From Telmatospirillum sp. (GTDB lineage: Bacteria; Pseudomonadota; Alphaproteobacteria; Rhodospirillales; Magnetospirillaceae), in the NCBI GenBank assembly GCA_031291415.1, contig JARLJB010000076.1:21134-85133 (forward strand): a stretch of 64,000 nt of DNA. The letters are read 5' to 3'. Every line of letters starts with the position of its first letter. Position 1 is the first letter of the stretch. Under the pieces are notes generated by a model, which saw only the letters and a program-made list of their open reading frames with translations, was not told the origin of the DNA and searched no databases. The translations under genes were made by a program, and so were the position numbers. Positions 8,409 to 17,824 of this stretch are shown piece after piece.

Positions 8409-10562
8409 TCAGAGTTGACGTGCGTCTTTGGGGGAGGAAACCGTCCAGGGTTGACTGGCTATTTGACGCAGCGTCCAGGCCGCATGGCGCACTTCGGCGC
8501 AACGCAGGGCAAGCACTTCATCGGCTTCCGTACCGGCCTCGATCGTCGGTTCCGGGGCGGTGGCCAGGTACTCGGGAAGGGGAAGGGAAGGATCGAGAAG
8601 CGACAGAACATCCCGCCTTGTGGCATCGAGAAGACTCTCGCTGGTTCGCGGGTCGAGATCCTTGCCGCGATTGCGAATGATCAGGCGGACGGTGACGATT
8701 TGCGCGGCCGTCGCATAGGACGCCGCCAGCAGGCGGCCATATTCCGGCCACAGGGCGCGGACATGTTCGGGTTCGCCCTTCATCCGGGCAGCCGACTCGC
8801 TCAAGGCCGCCAGCGATTCGATCAAGGTCTTGCGGGCCAGGCGATAGGACTGCTGCGCAATGTTCCAACGCAGGCATCTGTCGGCGTAGATCGTCGTGCC
8901 ACGAAGCAGGCCGGTAACGAGTTGCTGCGCGTCCTGGTGCTCCCAGCGAGGCAGAATGCGGCTGAACAGATAGGCGATCGATATTCCGATGACGGTGTCG
9001 AACAGGCGGGCGAGAACCGGCGGCGCCTCGACGGGATCAAGAAGATGCAGCGACAATAACGCCATCACGCAAGCGGCAATCGACGTGATGCGGTAATGCA
9101 CCCGTCCAAAGGCATGAGCGGTTCCGACCGCCACCAGCATGATTCCCAGCAGGACCGTCGGCGGGGCGACCCAAAGCAACATGCCGGCGATCACGCAGCC
9201 GATCAGAGTGCCGGCCATGCGGTCGTTGCGTCGCTGGCGCGTGACGCTGTAACTGGCCCGCAGGATCACCGCGATGGTCAGTAAAATCCAGTTGCCATGG
9301 CTTAACGCTGGAATCAGGGCGATCAGCGCGTAACCGGTACCGAGCGACAGCCCGAGACGGATGGCATGTCGAAAGACCGGCGAGGAGTGGTGCATGTGGC
9401 CGCGCAGAATGGAGAGCGATCGCGATTGCGGCGGAACGAAGGCATCAAGGTCGACATCTTCGAGAATCTCCTCGGCGGCGGCGCGGCGGTCCAGGACCGC
9501 CGGCAGGCGCTGCAGATGTCTGGTCGCCCAATTGAAGCGCGACCGCGTCATGCGACCGGCCCGGATCAACCTTCGATCGGCGGCGGGTTGCGATGCCAAC
9601 CGGGATGCCTCCGCGGCAATGCCCTCGAGCGCTTCTTGACGATCGGGCAGGTGCAGGTGGTGCTGTCCAGTCAAGAGATCAAGAGCCAACCGTTCGAGAT
9701 CGCCGGCCATCAATCGAGCCAGTCCGGCGATTCTCTGGGCGAGCGGCGAAGACGCTTCGACGAGGCGTGCCGGCGCACGATCGGCGTTGGCCGAAACCAG
9801 CGCATCGAGTGTATCGAGAAGCACGACCAGGGCGGCGGCCAATGACAAAGTGACGTCGCGGCGCCGGCCACTGAAAACCAGGCTGCGGGCCGTCTGGAGA
9901 TGGTCGGAAAGAGCGGCCTGCTGCTCGATGACACGAACATAGACCGACGCCCGGTCGATCTCGGTCTCGTAGAGATTGGCGACGACGCGGAGATATGCGG
10001 CAAATTCCCGAAGACATTCGCCAACTGCCAGGCGCCGCCCGCTGGCATCGACAAGGTGCGTAACTGCCAGGGCCACGAAGACATATGCCAAGCCGCCGCC
10101 GGCGAAGAGCGCTTCGTAACGCAAGGCCTCGTTGAAACCGTCGATTGGTGTGCCGAGAGTGAAAACGATAGCTAACATGGTCAGAATGGAGAGCGGAATT
10201 GCCCAGCGTCCCCAACCGAGAAGCATGCCGGCGACGATGCCGAAAAAGACCACGGTCAGCCCTTCCAACCAGGGCATGTCGATCGCCAGCGCTGCCGGAA
10301 AGGACGCGCAAACCGCTAATCCCCAGGCGATGGGCAATGTGGCGGCTTTCAGGGGGAGCGGATTGGGTTGGTCTCCGATACTGACGCAGATGGCGCCAGA
10401 CCCAGCCACCATACCAGCGGTAAAACCGAAGCAGGCCGAGGCGACGACGGCGACCGCGCCCACTCCCGCGGCCACGGAAAATCCACTGAGAATATGCTGG
10501 CCAAACATAAATTTGAGAAGGCGAGGGGAGAGTACGCCGTTGGCATAACCGCTAAATGGCAT
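8409..10562 (-). CDS. FUSC family inner-membrane efflux-type protein
   Basis: 717 aa from the ATG at 10562 (MPFSGYANGV). The reading frame stays open further upstream, but that part lies inside the diguanylate cyclase gene, so the longer start is rejected. The layout is typical of FUSC/YccS proteins: a block of about six membrane helices in residues ~18-165, a long cytosolic helical region (~170-380), a second block of helices (~395-510, including SHGNWILLTIAVILRASYSVTRQRRNDR, the family signature region), and a cytosolic tail. Family members are implicated in export of aromatic acids such as fusaric acid. The start codon overlaps the preceding gene by 11 bp, which indicates co-translation. 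Substrate unknown. Confidence 0.87.
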   Translation of the reverse strand: MPFSGYANGVLSPRLLKFMFGQHILSGFSVAAGVGAVAVVASACFGFTAGMVAGSGAICVSIGDQPNPLPLKAATLPIAWGLAVCASFPAALAIDMPWLEGLTVVFFGIVAGMLLGWGRWAIPLSILTMLAIVFTLGTPIDGFNEALRYEALFAGGGLAYVFVALAVTHLVDASGRRLAVGECLREFAAYLRVVANLYETEIDRASVYVRVIEQQAALSDHLQTARSLVFSGRRRDVTLSLAAALVVLLDTLDALVSANADRAPARLVEASSPLAQRIAGLARLMAGDLERLALDLLTGQHHLHLPDRQEALEGIAAEASRLASQPAADRRLIRAGRMTRSRFNWATRHLQRLPAVLDRRAAAEEILEDVDLDAFVPPQSRSLSILRGHMHHSSPVFRHAIRLGLSLGTGYALIALIPALSHGNWILLTIAVILRASYSVTRQRRNDRMAGTLIGCVIAGMLLWVAPPTVLLGIMLVAVGTAHAFGRVHYRITSIAACVMALLSLHLLDPVEAPPVLARLFDTVIGISIAYLFSRILPRWEHQDAQQLVTGLLRGTTIYADRCLRWNIAQQSYRLARKTLIESLAALSESAARMKGEPEHVRALWPEYGRLLAASYATAAQIVTVRLIIRNRGKDLDPRTSESLLDATRRDVLSLLDPSLPLPEYLATAPEPTIEAGTEADEVLALRCAEVRHAAWTLRQIASQPWTVSSPKDARQL

Positions 10563-12132
10563 GGTGGGACTCGGGCTCCGGCTCCGGCGTAGATTCTTCG
10601 ATCGCGACGCAGCGGTTGCGTCCGCTTTCCTTGGCTTGGTAGAGCGCCCTGTCGGCCCGTGCCAAAAGGCGCTCAAGCGAGATTTCCGTGTCAACGGTCC
10701 CCGTAACGCCGATGCTGACGCTGATGAAAAACGTGACATCTCCGACCCTGACCGGTGTCTGGGAGACGTTCCGGCGGATACGTTCGGCCAGAATCTGAGC
10801 GTTGGCGATCGTGGTATCGGGCAGAAGGACTGAGAATTCTTCACCCCCCAGTCGGGCGGCAGTGTCCGACAACCGGAGCGACGTGTGCAAAACGCGGGAA
10901 AAATAGCGTAGGGCTTCGTCCCCGGCCGCATGCCCGAACCGGTCGTTGATCGACTTGAAATGATCAAGGTCGAGAGACAACACGGAAAGAACGGAGGGGT
11001 GCCGGGAAAGACGGGCAATCAAGATCTGACCATGGTTCCAGAAATTGCGACGATTCGACAGTCCGGTCAGGCTGTCGGTCAAAGCCATTTTTTCCAATTC
11101 GTTTCTGGTCTGCGACAACTCCGATATGCGAAAGATCAGATGGTGGGCGAGAAACAGGATCATCGCGGTCAACAGCGAGCCGATGCGAATGACGGCGGAC
11201 AGGAAACCTCGCCATTGATTCAAAACGTCATCGACCGGTGTGGTCACGATGACGACCAGGGGGAAATCCGCCAGACCAACGTAAGCGAGCAATTTGTCGC
11301 TTGGTCCAACGAGTGAATCGGTGATGTGGACGACGCCGCGTTGTGCCGCCGGCAGATACTTATTCCAGACCTCGCCGACGTTTAATGGTTTACCGATCAG
11401 GCGACTATCGGCCGGAGCGCGGGCCAGCAGATTTCCGTCCCATGAAAGCAGGGCGATGGAGCCGTTCGGCTTGGGACGGCCAGCCTCATAGAGCGCTTCA
11501 AGAGCATGCAGATTGATCGTCGCCGCGACGAGCGAAATGCCTCCGGGCGTGCCGGGCAACGGCGTCGACATGGTCAGTGTCCATATACCGCTGATTGGGT
11601 CTATGTGCGGCATGCCGATGAAAAAACCACGTGTTGTTTGATCTCGCTGCGCTATGAAGTAGTCACGATCCGAGACGCTGGCAAGCGCCGGCGCATCTGG
11701 TGTGTTGATTTGATAGCTTTCACCAGTGTCGGAGACCAGAGAGACGTCAATCTGATGATTGGAACTGCGTCGAAGTTCTTCTGCATATTGCTCGAGTTCC
11801 GAATCGCGACGTGGGTTGAGACCAAAATGCTGCTGGTAGCGGCTGCGGACCAGATTGAGGAACAGTTGAATCTTCGCGAGTTCGTTGCGGGTCTGTTCCT
11901 CGACCACGGCGGCCATCCGTTCGATGACCTCCTTCTCATTGGCGATCGATACCTTTCGTGCCTCGAGAAGCGCCGCGACGGCAATTGTCCAGATAACTGC
12001 GACCGAGAGTCCGGTTGCCCAGGCGACGATCCTGGCGGCCCGATATTCGCCCGGTCGATCGATCCTGCGGAGAAGTCCGAAAAACGTGTTGCGCCTGACG
12101 ATGCTTGTCAGACGGGAGATGGCAAGCCGCAT
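10552..12132 (-). CDS. Membrane-bound diguanylate cyclase (Cache-like sensor + GGEEF)
   Basis: 526 aa, with an ATG at 12132 and GGAAGGA 5-11 bases upstream. Membrane helices lie near residues 36-60 and 305-328, enclosing a periplasmic Cache-like sensor region of about 240 residues. The GGDEF domain (about 345-510) has the active variant ARLGGEEF and an RLSD inhibitory site five residues before it, so it should be an active, feedback-inhibited cyclase. The last 11 bp overlap the FUSC gene start. An HD-GYP gene lies about 295 bp upstream on the same strand, which places synthesis and probable breakdown of cyclic di-GMP side by side. The signal sensed is unknown. Confidence 0.93.
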   Translation of the reverse strand: MRLAISRLTSIVRRNTFFGLLRRIDRPGEYRAARIVAWATGLSVAVIWTIAVAALLEARKVSIANEKEVIERMAAVVEEQTRNELAKIQLFLNLVRSRYQQHFGLNPRRDSELEQYAEELRRSSNHQIDVSLVSDTGESYQINTPDAPALASVSDRDYFIAQRDQTTRGFFIGMPHIDPISGIWTLTMSTPLPGTPGGISLVAATINLHALEALYEAGRPKPNGSIALLSWDGNLLARAPADSRLIGKPLNVGEVWNKYLPAAQRGVVHITDSLVGPSDKLLAYVGLADFPLVVIVTTPVDDVLNQWRGFLSAVIRIGSLLTAMILFLAHHLIFRISELSQTRNELEKMALTDSLTGLSNRRNFWNHGQILIARLSRHPSVLSVLSLDLDHFKSINDRFGHAAGDEALRYFSRVLHTSLRLSDTAARLGGEEFSVLLPDTTIANAQILAERIRRNVSQTPVRVGDVTFFISVSIGVTGTVDTEISLERLLARADRALYQAKESGRNRCVAIEESTPEPEPESHHAI

Positions 12133-12426
12133 GATCCTTCCCGACGGTCGGTCGAAGGGGATATCGTTATTGGTTCCGCCGATCGCCTTTCAAGGACAGA
12201 TATCGCCGATTTTACAGGCACAGCCGCCCCACCCAGCAAGACCTCGGCAGTAAATCAAATTACGAGTAGCATATGTTGTTATGAGGCCTTATCCAATAGT
12301 TGAAATCTCCGCTATCGACGCAACATCGCAAAATGGCGATTATGGCCCGCAAGCCACGGTTGTCTGGCCGATTCTCGATATCGGGATAATGAGCCGGGGA
12401 TGGATAAGTGGATATCTATGGTTGCG
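12133..12426. other. Intergenic region between HD-GYP and diguanylate cyclase genes
   Basis: About 295 bases, moderately AT-rich around 12250-12410. It includes the cyclase ribosome site (12137-12143) and presumably its promoter. No gene or clear terminator is visible. Confidence 0.5.
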
Positions 12427-13554
12427 TTACCGCGCTGCCGACTTCGGCAAGGTGTCGAGCAGGATTTCCCGAAAGCGAGCGACCAACTCCTGATCGATTT
12501 GGCTGCTCATCTCATCGGTCATGATCTTGAGGGCTTCTTGTACCCGATAGCGGGGCTTGTACATGCGCGGATCGGTCATCGCGGTGAAGATGTCAACGAC
12601 GGCAGACATGCGGGCGAGTTCGTTGAGCTGATTGGCGGCGAGGCCCTGGGGGTAACCGCTTCCGTCGAGACGTTCATGATGTTGACCGGTAATGGTCAGG
12701 ATGCCTTTGGGCATGTCGGTGGCCCCGCGTAAAAAGGACACACCGACGCCCACATGGTCTCTGATCATCTGTTTTTCGTCATCGGTCAGATTTTCGGTCT
12801 TGTTGAGGACGGAATGACGAATGCCCAGTTTTCCCACGTCATGGAGCAAACCGCCGCAGGCCAGCAGGATTTGCTGCGGGCGCGGCAAACCGATGGAGTG
12901 ACCGAAAAGTGCCAGCAACGTCGCGGCCCTTAACGAATGAACAAAAGTAACCTGATCGTGATCGTGAACCCCTTCAAGGATTGCCGGGTAGACATTGGTG
13001 GTCACGGCATCGACGATCGAGGCGCAGCTTTCGGCGACCGCGCCATACTGAATCGGATAGGATTGGTCAAAGATGTCGGCGATGCTGCCGAAAAGGGTCA
13101 ATGTATCCTGTAGCGCGCTGCAAGCCAGCGTCGGCAAGTCTTTCCAGGACTTTTCAACCCGCATGTTGATCTGCGCGGAGACAACGTTGAGCAAGGCGCT
13201 GCGCCGGTAGGGTTTGATGATGCAGTCGGTGGCTCCGGCCGAGAGGGCGGCCGCCAGGACGTCCGGGTCGCCGTTGTCCGAGATGAAGACAACCGGTGTT
13301 TGCCCCATCTCTCTTTCGAAACGCAGAGCCCGGATGAAATTTACACCACTCGAAGGGGGAACATATTCCCCGACCAAAACGAGACCGGGAGGCGAAACAC
13401 CTAGGCCCATCAGGGCGTTGGTACTGTCACCATAGATATGCACGGAGTAATAGGCCTGCAGGGTCGCGGAAAGTTGTTCGCGATGTCGCACATTTCCATC
13501 GACGATTGCAACCAGATGCTTGTCAGGTATTTTTCCTTGCACGATCACAGGCAC
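12427..13554 (-). CDS. HD-GYP phosphodiesterase-type protein with degenerate receiver domain
   Basis: 375 aa from a GTG at 13554. The ribosome site is unclear, and GTG codons at 13548 and 13542 are alternatives. Residues ~13-133 align with a response-regulator receiver, and ~185-370 form an HD-GYP domain with His206, His238-Asp239, QHHE (291-294) and DGSGYP (297-302) all present, so hydrolysis of cyclic di-GMP is plausible. The receiver is unusual: the phosphoacceptor Asp is Gly62 (LVLVGEYVPP) and the acidic pocket keeps only Asp19. The conserved Lys114 and Ser92 remain. It is therefore unlikely to be switched by ordinary phosphorylation. A diguanylate cyclase follows on the same strand. Confidence 0.92.
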   Translation of the reverse strand: MPVIVQGKIPDKHLVAIVDGNVRHREQLSATLQAYYSVHIYGDSTNALMGLGVSPPGLVLVGEYVPPSSGVNFIRALRFEREMGQTPVVFISDNGDPDVLAAALSAGATDCIIKPYRRSALLNVVSAQINMRVEKSWKDLPTLACSALQDTLTLFGSIADIFDQSYPIQYGAVAESCASIVDAVTTNVYPAILEGVHDHDQVTFVHSLRAATLLALFGHSIGLPRPQQILLACGGLLHDVGKLGIRHSVLNKTENLTDDEKQMIRDHVGVGVSFLRGATDMPKGILTITGQHHERLDGSGYPQGLAANQLNELARMSAVVDIFTAMTDPRMYKPRYRVQEALKIMTDEMSSQIDQELVARFREILLDTLPKSAAR

Positions 13555-13890
13555 GCCGTAAACGGAACTATCGTTAGCCCCGATCGCCGGACCGGCGGGC
13601 GGAGACTGGGAACTGAGGGAAGAAAGGTGACGTGGATGGTTGTCTTGGGCAAGTGTAATCGATCCTCAAGCGGGCAGAGCCCGCCTTGTTGAATATGGCG
13701 TCACCGAGAACAAAAACGCCTTGCACCGGAATGCGGCAATTTCCACCTCGAGAAAGGCTGGTGCGCCCTTTTCTGTCGAACATAGTACATTTTTTTTCGA
13801 GGGGGAACGGTCCGCGAAATTATGACGTCGCGACCCGTCGGAACAATCAGGATGCGGCGCAGCTGGCGAAGACACAAAATCGACCGATGG
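13555..13890. other. Intergenic region, promoter of the HD-GYP gene
   Basis: About 335 bases between the glycosyltransferase stop and the HD-GYP start (both minus strand). Small open frames here overlap one another on both strands and have no family resemblance. A run of eight T at 13790-13797 is the only striking base composition. Nothing else is called. Confidence 0.45.
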
Positions 13891-15561
13891 TCACTGAATT
13901 TTGGGTTTGGACGCGGGACTCCCGGCGGGCGCGATATCCGACGGTTGCTTTTGTTGGACGACCAGTTCTGCCAGACTGGTGGCGAGCGGCGCGATTGCCG
14001 AGGTCCATCCGGACCGAGCGGCACGGAATAGCTGGGCTCTGGGATACCAAGGCGTGGTCGGCGAACGGGTTCCCCAGCGGTAGTCGGTCTGGCCCGGACT
14101 GAGCAGAACCCACAATGGCACACCGATAGCCCCGGCAAGATGTGCGGCGGCGGTGTCGATGCTGATGACCAGATCCATCTGCCTCATGAAGAGGGCCGTG
14201 TCGTAAAAGTCGGTGATGTGGGGGGCAAGGTTGGTCAGAGGAAAGCCTGTTTCGGCGATCTGGCCGACGGCGTCGCCCATCTGCAGGCTAAAAAAATCGA
14301 TGCCCGGGATGGTCATGATCGGCGCCAGTTCGCGAAGCGGGCAAGTGCGGCGATTGAGCGACCGCCGGACGTAGACGTCTCCGCTGGCCGGCCGGCCGGC
14401 CCAGACAACGCCAATTTTCAGCTTGCCGCGGTCTGGCAGCTGGTAACCAGGTTCTTCGGACACCGGAAGATAGGGAATCGTGTCGTTCAACAGGTTTGGC
14501 GGGCAGCCCAGCACGTAGGGGAGACTGAGGAGCGGAACGGTGTAATCGACCGAAGGAAAACGGTTTCCCAACGTTACCGTCGCCTCGACGCAAGGTATGG
14601 TCGCCAGCAGTCGTTCGAGACCCGGCTGGCATTCCACGGTGATTTTACCGCCGAGCGGCGCCAAACGATGAAGGAAACGGGCATACTGGATCATGTCGCC
14701 ATAGCCCTGCTCGGCAGTGACGAGCAGGTGGCGATTGAGCAGGGGCTGTCCCCGCCAGCGTGGCAGACCGGAGGGTGGAATGCGGATATGGCTTTCGCCG
14801 AAGCGATTTTCGAGCATGGCGAACCCTTCCGCCAGATTTGATCTGATGAGATAGGTCAATGCCAAGTTGATCTGCGCCAATTTGTTGGGGACGGCATCGA
14901 CAGTGGCGCGGAGATAGTAGGTGGTCGCCGTATCGATATCCCCCAATGCCTGATAGAGGACACCAAGGTTGGTCAGAATTCTGCTGTCGTTCGGGTCGAG
15001 GCAAAGTGCTCTGTTCAGGAGCACCAGGGCTTCCTCTGTCTTAAGGTCGCTCGCCAGATTGGCGGCCAACAGACAGTAGAGTTCGCTTTCAGCCGGAGTC
15101 TGGGCGATCGCATGCTTGAGAACCCGGTGGACGTCGTCAAGGCGGTCGGCGTCGGAAAGCACTTCCGCCAGATGGGACGCGAGGTCGGGGCTGCTGGGAT
15201 GACGCACGCAGGCATCGGTGAGGATGGTGATGGCTTCATCGAGATGCCCGGCGATCCCGTGCGCCATGGCATAGTCGATGCAGAGCGCGGCGTCGTCCGG
15301 AGCGAGGCGCTGTGCTTCCGCGAGGGCTGTCAGCCCCTCGTCCACGGAACCGCTTTTGACCTCGGCGACGCCCAGCAGATGCAGAATATCGACGTCTTTT
15401 CCGGCAAGGCCCAGGATGCTCTGGCACCGTCCGATGCAGCTTTCAAAATTTCCCTGGCGAAACATGGTGCGAACCTGCTCAAGCCAATGGGCGCGCAGTG
15501 CCTTGGATGGCTGCACCGGCTGTTGGGAGCAGGTGAACCGGTTGCACGTCGGCTCTGTCAT
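13891..15561 (-). CDS. TPR-repeat glycosyltransferase (family 9/41-like)
   Basis: 556 aa from the ATG at 15561, with GAGG 5 bases upstream; a TTG nine codons earlier at 15588 is less likely. The N-terminal half (about 25-270) is a run of roughly six to seven tetratricopeptide repeats. The C-terminal half resembles nucleotide-sugar transferases of the ADP-heptose transferase fold: LLVTAEQGYGDMIQYARFL, KIGVVWAGRPASGD, and DLVISIDTAAAHLAGAIGVPLWVLL followed by DYRWG and TPWYPRAQLFR. Such proteins often modify secreted or surface proteins. It lies directly downstream of flagellin on the same strand, past a terminator, so a role in flagellin glycosylation is a reasonable inference but unproven. 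Confidence 0.85.
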   Translation of the reverse strand: MTEPTCNRFTCSQQPVQPSKALRAHWLEQVRTMFRQGNFESCIGRCQSILGLAGKDVDILHLLGVAEVKSGSVDEGLTALAEAQRLAPDDAALCIDYAMAHGIAGHLDEAITILTDACVRHPSSPDLASHLAEVLSDADRLDDVHRVLKHAIAQTPAESELYCLLAANLASDLKTEEALVLLNRALCLDPNDSRILTNLGVLYQALGDIDTATTYYLRATVDAVPNKLAQINLALTYLIRSNLAEGFAMLENRFGESHIRIPPSGLPRWRGQPLLNRHLLVTAEQGYGDMIQYARFLHRLAPLGGKITVECQPGLERLLATIPCVEATVTLGNRFPSVDYTVPLLSLPYVLGCPPNLLNDTIPYLPVSEEPGYQLPDRGKLKIGVVWAGRPASGDVYVRRSLNRRTCPLRELAPIMTIPGIDFFSLQMGDAVGQIAETGFPLTNLAPHITDFYDTALFMRQMDLVISIDTAAAHLAGAIGVPLWVLLSPGQTDYRWGTRSPTTPWYPRAQLFRAARSGWTSAIAPLATSLAELVVQQKQPSDIAPAGSPASKPKIQ

Positions 15562-15699
15562 AGCGCCTCGCGCCGCCGGAACGGGCAAGTCTCTCGTCGC
15601 ATAATGTGCCCAAGATTAAGGACACATTTTTACCAGGTGATTTCGCAGATCAGACGATCTGTAACAGTCCATTTCAGAAAGGACGGGGAGGGGGGCAGG

Positions 15700-15730
15700 A
15701 AAACCGGCGGCAACTTTTGGTCGCCGCCGG
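15700..15730 (-). terminator. Rho-independent terminator after flagellin
   Basis: Read on the minus strand, CCGGCGGCGAC-CAAAA-GTTGCCGCCGG is an 11-bp stem with one G-U pair followed by TTTT. It lies about 50 bases past the flagellin stop and separates it from the glycosyltransferase gene. A smaller hairpin, TAGGTCT/AGACCTA (15765-15784), overlaps the stop codon itself. Confidence 0.85.
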
Positions 15731-15781
15731 GCCGCTTTCGACCTCGGTTTTCCAGCATGCCCTTTAGGTCTTAGCGGAGAC

Positions 15782-16609
15782 CTATGACTGAATCAGGCGC
15801 AGCAGTTCCTGTGGCAACTGGGAAGCCTGGGTCAGCGCGGCGACCGAGGCCTGGGTTTTGACGTCGGTCGACGACAGCGTGGATTTCACTTGGGCGACAT
15901 CGGCATCCAACACCACCGAGGAGGCGGCGGAGATGTTCTGGATGTTGGTGGCGATGTCCTGGCCGCTGAAGTTGAACTGCGATTCATAGGCACCGAGCTT
16001 GGCACGGTCCTGGGTGACGGTGCTGATCGCCGAGCTGATGATGTTGATCGCCGCCAGGGCCGTCGCCGCCGAGCTCACTGTCGAGCCCGAGGAGCCGAGC
16101 AGACCGCTGACCGAAACCGTCGCCACGGAAATGCTGATGAAATTCGATGACAGTGTGCCGACCAGGAACTTGACGTTGCTGAGGAACGAACCGGTCAACA
16201 GGGTCTGGCCAGCATAGGTGGTGCTGCTGACGATGCTGGTGATTTCGCTCTTAAGCTGCGTGTATTCCGTGTTGATGTCCTGTGAGCGCTGGGCATTGGT
16301 CACCTGGCCGGAAGCGGCTTCGGTGGCCAGTGACATCATGCGCTGCAGGACGTTGCTGACCTGCGCCAGGGCACCGTCGGCCGTCTGCAAGATGGCCGTG
16401 CCTTGCTGCACGTTGGTCTGATCCTGGGTGTAAACCGTGACATTGGCTTGCAACTGGGTGCCGATGGCCAAACCGGCGGCATCGTCGGAGGCCTGGACGA
16501 TACGCGAGCCGCTGGCCAGTTTCGACAGTTCGTTGGTTTCTTTGGTGGAGTTCTGGTTCAAGTAGTTCAATGCAGCATTGGCGGCATTATTCGTTGAAAT
16601 GACGGGCAT
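15782..16609 (-). CDS. Flagellin
   Basis: 275 aa, with an ATG at 16609 preceded by GGAGG (16615-16619 on the plus strand). The N-terminal D0-D1 region is clear: NLNQNSTKETNELSKLASGSRI and SDDAAGLAIGTQL (about 18-52). The C-terminal D1-D0 helix (about 195-275) ends PQELLRLIQS. The centre (about 145-190) is short and rich in Ser, Thr, Gly and Ala, so the outer D2-D3 domains are missing and the protein is at the small end of the family. The Ser/Thr-rich surface would suit O-glycosylation by the adjacent transferase. No other flagellar gene is in the window, so it is an isolated filament gene. Confidence 0.95.
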   Translation of the reverse strand: MPVISTNNAANAALNYLNQNSTKETNELSKLASGSRIVQASDDAAGLAIGTQLQANVTVYTQDQTNVQQGTAILQTADGALAQVSNVLQRMMSLATEAASGQVTNAQRSQDINTEYTQLKSEITSIVSSTTYAGQTLLTGSFLSNVKFLVGTLSSNFISISVATVSVSGLLGSSGSTVSSAATALAAINIISSAISTVTQDRAKLGAYESQFNFSGQDIATNIQNISAASSVVLDADVAQVKSTLSSTDVKTQASVAALTQASQLPQELLRLIQS

Positions 16610-16935
16610 GCTAACCTCCGTTTGAGATCATCGCTGGAATATCGGATCTTTAGTGCGTCGCCGCGTGTGGCAATTGTAAGTTGTACGGACGACAGAAAAA
16701 AATCAGGCACTAAGTTTTCAAAAAAATAAACCTGCGATGTTTTTCCCCCATAGTCGTCGCCAGACGTCTTGGTTGTGACGAAAACTATCATTTTCGCGTT
16801 AATGGCTCCTTAATGGCGCCAGACGGCGATCTGTTTTTTTTCGGCATGGAGGTGGAGATTTGGTCTGCGATATTCTAATATGTTGTAAATACGAGATTTT
16901 ATAGCCTTTTGAGCGTAGGTCTCAAGGAGACGAAG
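16610..16935. other. Divergent promoter region of flagellin and SDR genes
   Basis: About 325 bases, clearly more AT-rich than its surroundings. It contains the ribosome sites of both flanking genes (flagellin 16615-16619; SDR AAGGAG 16923-16928). I looked for sigma-54 (GG/GC) and sigma-28 sequences toward flagellin and found no convincing match. Confidence 0.5.
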
Positions 16936-17781
16936 ATGGATCAGTCGGCAGTTTGGTTGATTACGGGGTGCTCAACTGGGTTCGGCCACGCCCTGGCGAG
17001 CGCTGTCCTCGCCAGGGGGCAAAAGGCAATGGTTACAGCGCGTAATCCGGCCGACCTGCGGAATTTTGCGGAAACTTATGGACCACACGTGGAAATTGCG
17101 TCTCTCGATATTCGAAATCCGTCGCAAATCGCTGACGTGGTGCGTCAGGCGGAGGCGCGATTCGGAGGCATCGACGTCCTGGTCAACAACGCCGGCTATG
17201 GCTATCTTGCGGCGATCGAAGAGGGCAATGACGAAGAGATCCGTGCCATGTTCGATACCAATGTCTTCGGCCTGATAGCCGTCACCCGGGCGGTTCTGCC
17301 CGGCATGCGCGCCCGCCGCAAGGGACATGTGGTCAACATTTCCTCAATCGGCGGCCTTATCGGGTTTCCTGGGGTTGGCTATTACAACGCGACAAAATTC
17401 GCGGTGGAAGGGTTCTCCGAAGCCCTGGCCAAAGAGGTCAAACCGCTCGGCATCCAGGTTACGATCGTCGAACCGGGACCATTTCGGACCGATTGGGCCG
17501 GCCGTTCCTTACGGACCGCGACCGTTGCGATCGCCGACTACGCTGACACGGCAGGAGCGCGGCGCGACATGATCCGCGACAACAGTGGCCGTCAGCCGGG
17601 CGACCCGGTCCGTGCCGCCAAGGCGATTATGACGGCAGTCGATTCCGATGAGCCACCGCTGCACCTGTTGCTGGGTCGGCCGGCGTTCGACGCGGCCAAG
17701 CATAAGCTGCAAGAGCTGTCGTGCGAATTCGATAGCTGGCGCAACGTCAGCCTCGATGCTGATTTTCCCATTAACAAGTGA
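16936..17781 (+). CDS. Short-chain dehydrogenase/reductase
   Basis: 281 aa. The ATG at 16936 is chosen because AAGGAG lies 7 bases upstream and the first strand (AVWLITGCSTGFG) starts right after it; an in-frame TTG nine codons upstream is rejected. It is a classical SDR: cofactor loop TGCSTGFG (10-17), NNAG (84-87), catalytic Ser137 and YNATK with Tyr150 and Lys154. The basic residue after the first loop (TARNPADL) suggests NADP(H). The substrate is unknown; close relatives are annotated only as oxidoreductases. It is transcribed alone and is convergent with the glycosidase-like gene, 43 bp apart. Confidence 0.92.
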   Translation: MDQSAVWLITGCSTGFGHALASAVLARGQKAMVTARNPADLRNFAETYGPHVEIASLDIRNPSQIADVVRQAEARFGGIDVLVNNAGYGYLAAIEEGNDEEIRAMFDTNVFGLIAVTRAVLPGMRARRKGHVVNISSIGGLIGFPGVGYYNATKFAVEGFSEALAKEVKPLGIQVTIVEPGPFRTDWAGRSLRTATVAIADYADTAGARRDMIRDNSGRQPGDPVRAAKAIMTAVDSDEPPLHLLLGRPAFDAAKHKLQELSCEFDSWRNVSLDADFPINK

Positions 17782-17824
17782 TGTCATTGCCCCGTCCCCA
17801 CTGACTGCGCCAGAGCGGGCGGGG

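Noticed and set aside
10562..11018. Upstream in-frame extension of the FUSC gene.
   Set aside because: It falls inside the diguanylate cyclase gene in another frame, is unlike FUSC proteins, and the ATG at 10562 fits the family start.
16620..16900. A sigma-54 or sigma-28 promoter for flagellin.
   Set aside because: I searched by eye in the minus-strand direction and found no acceptable match to either consensus.
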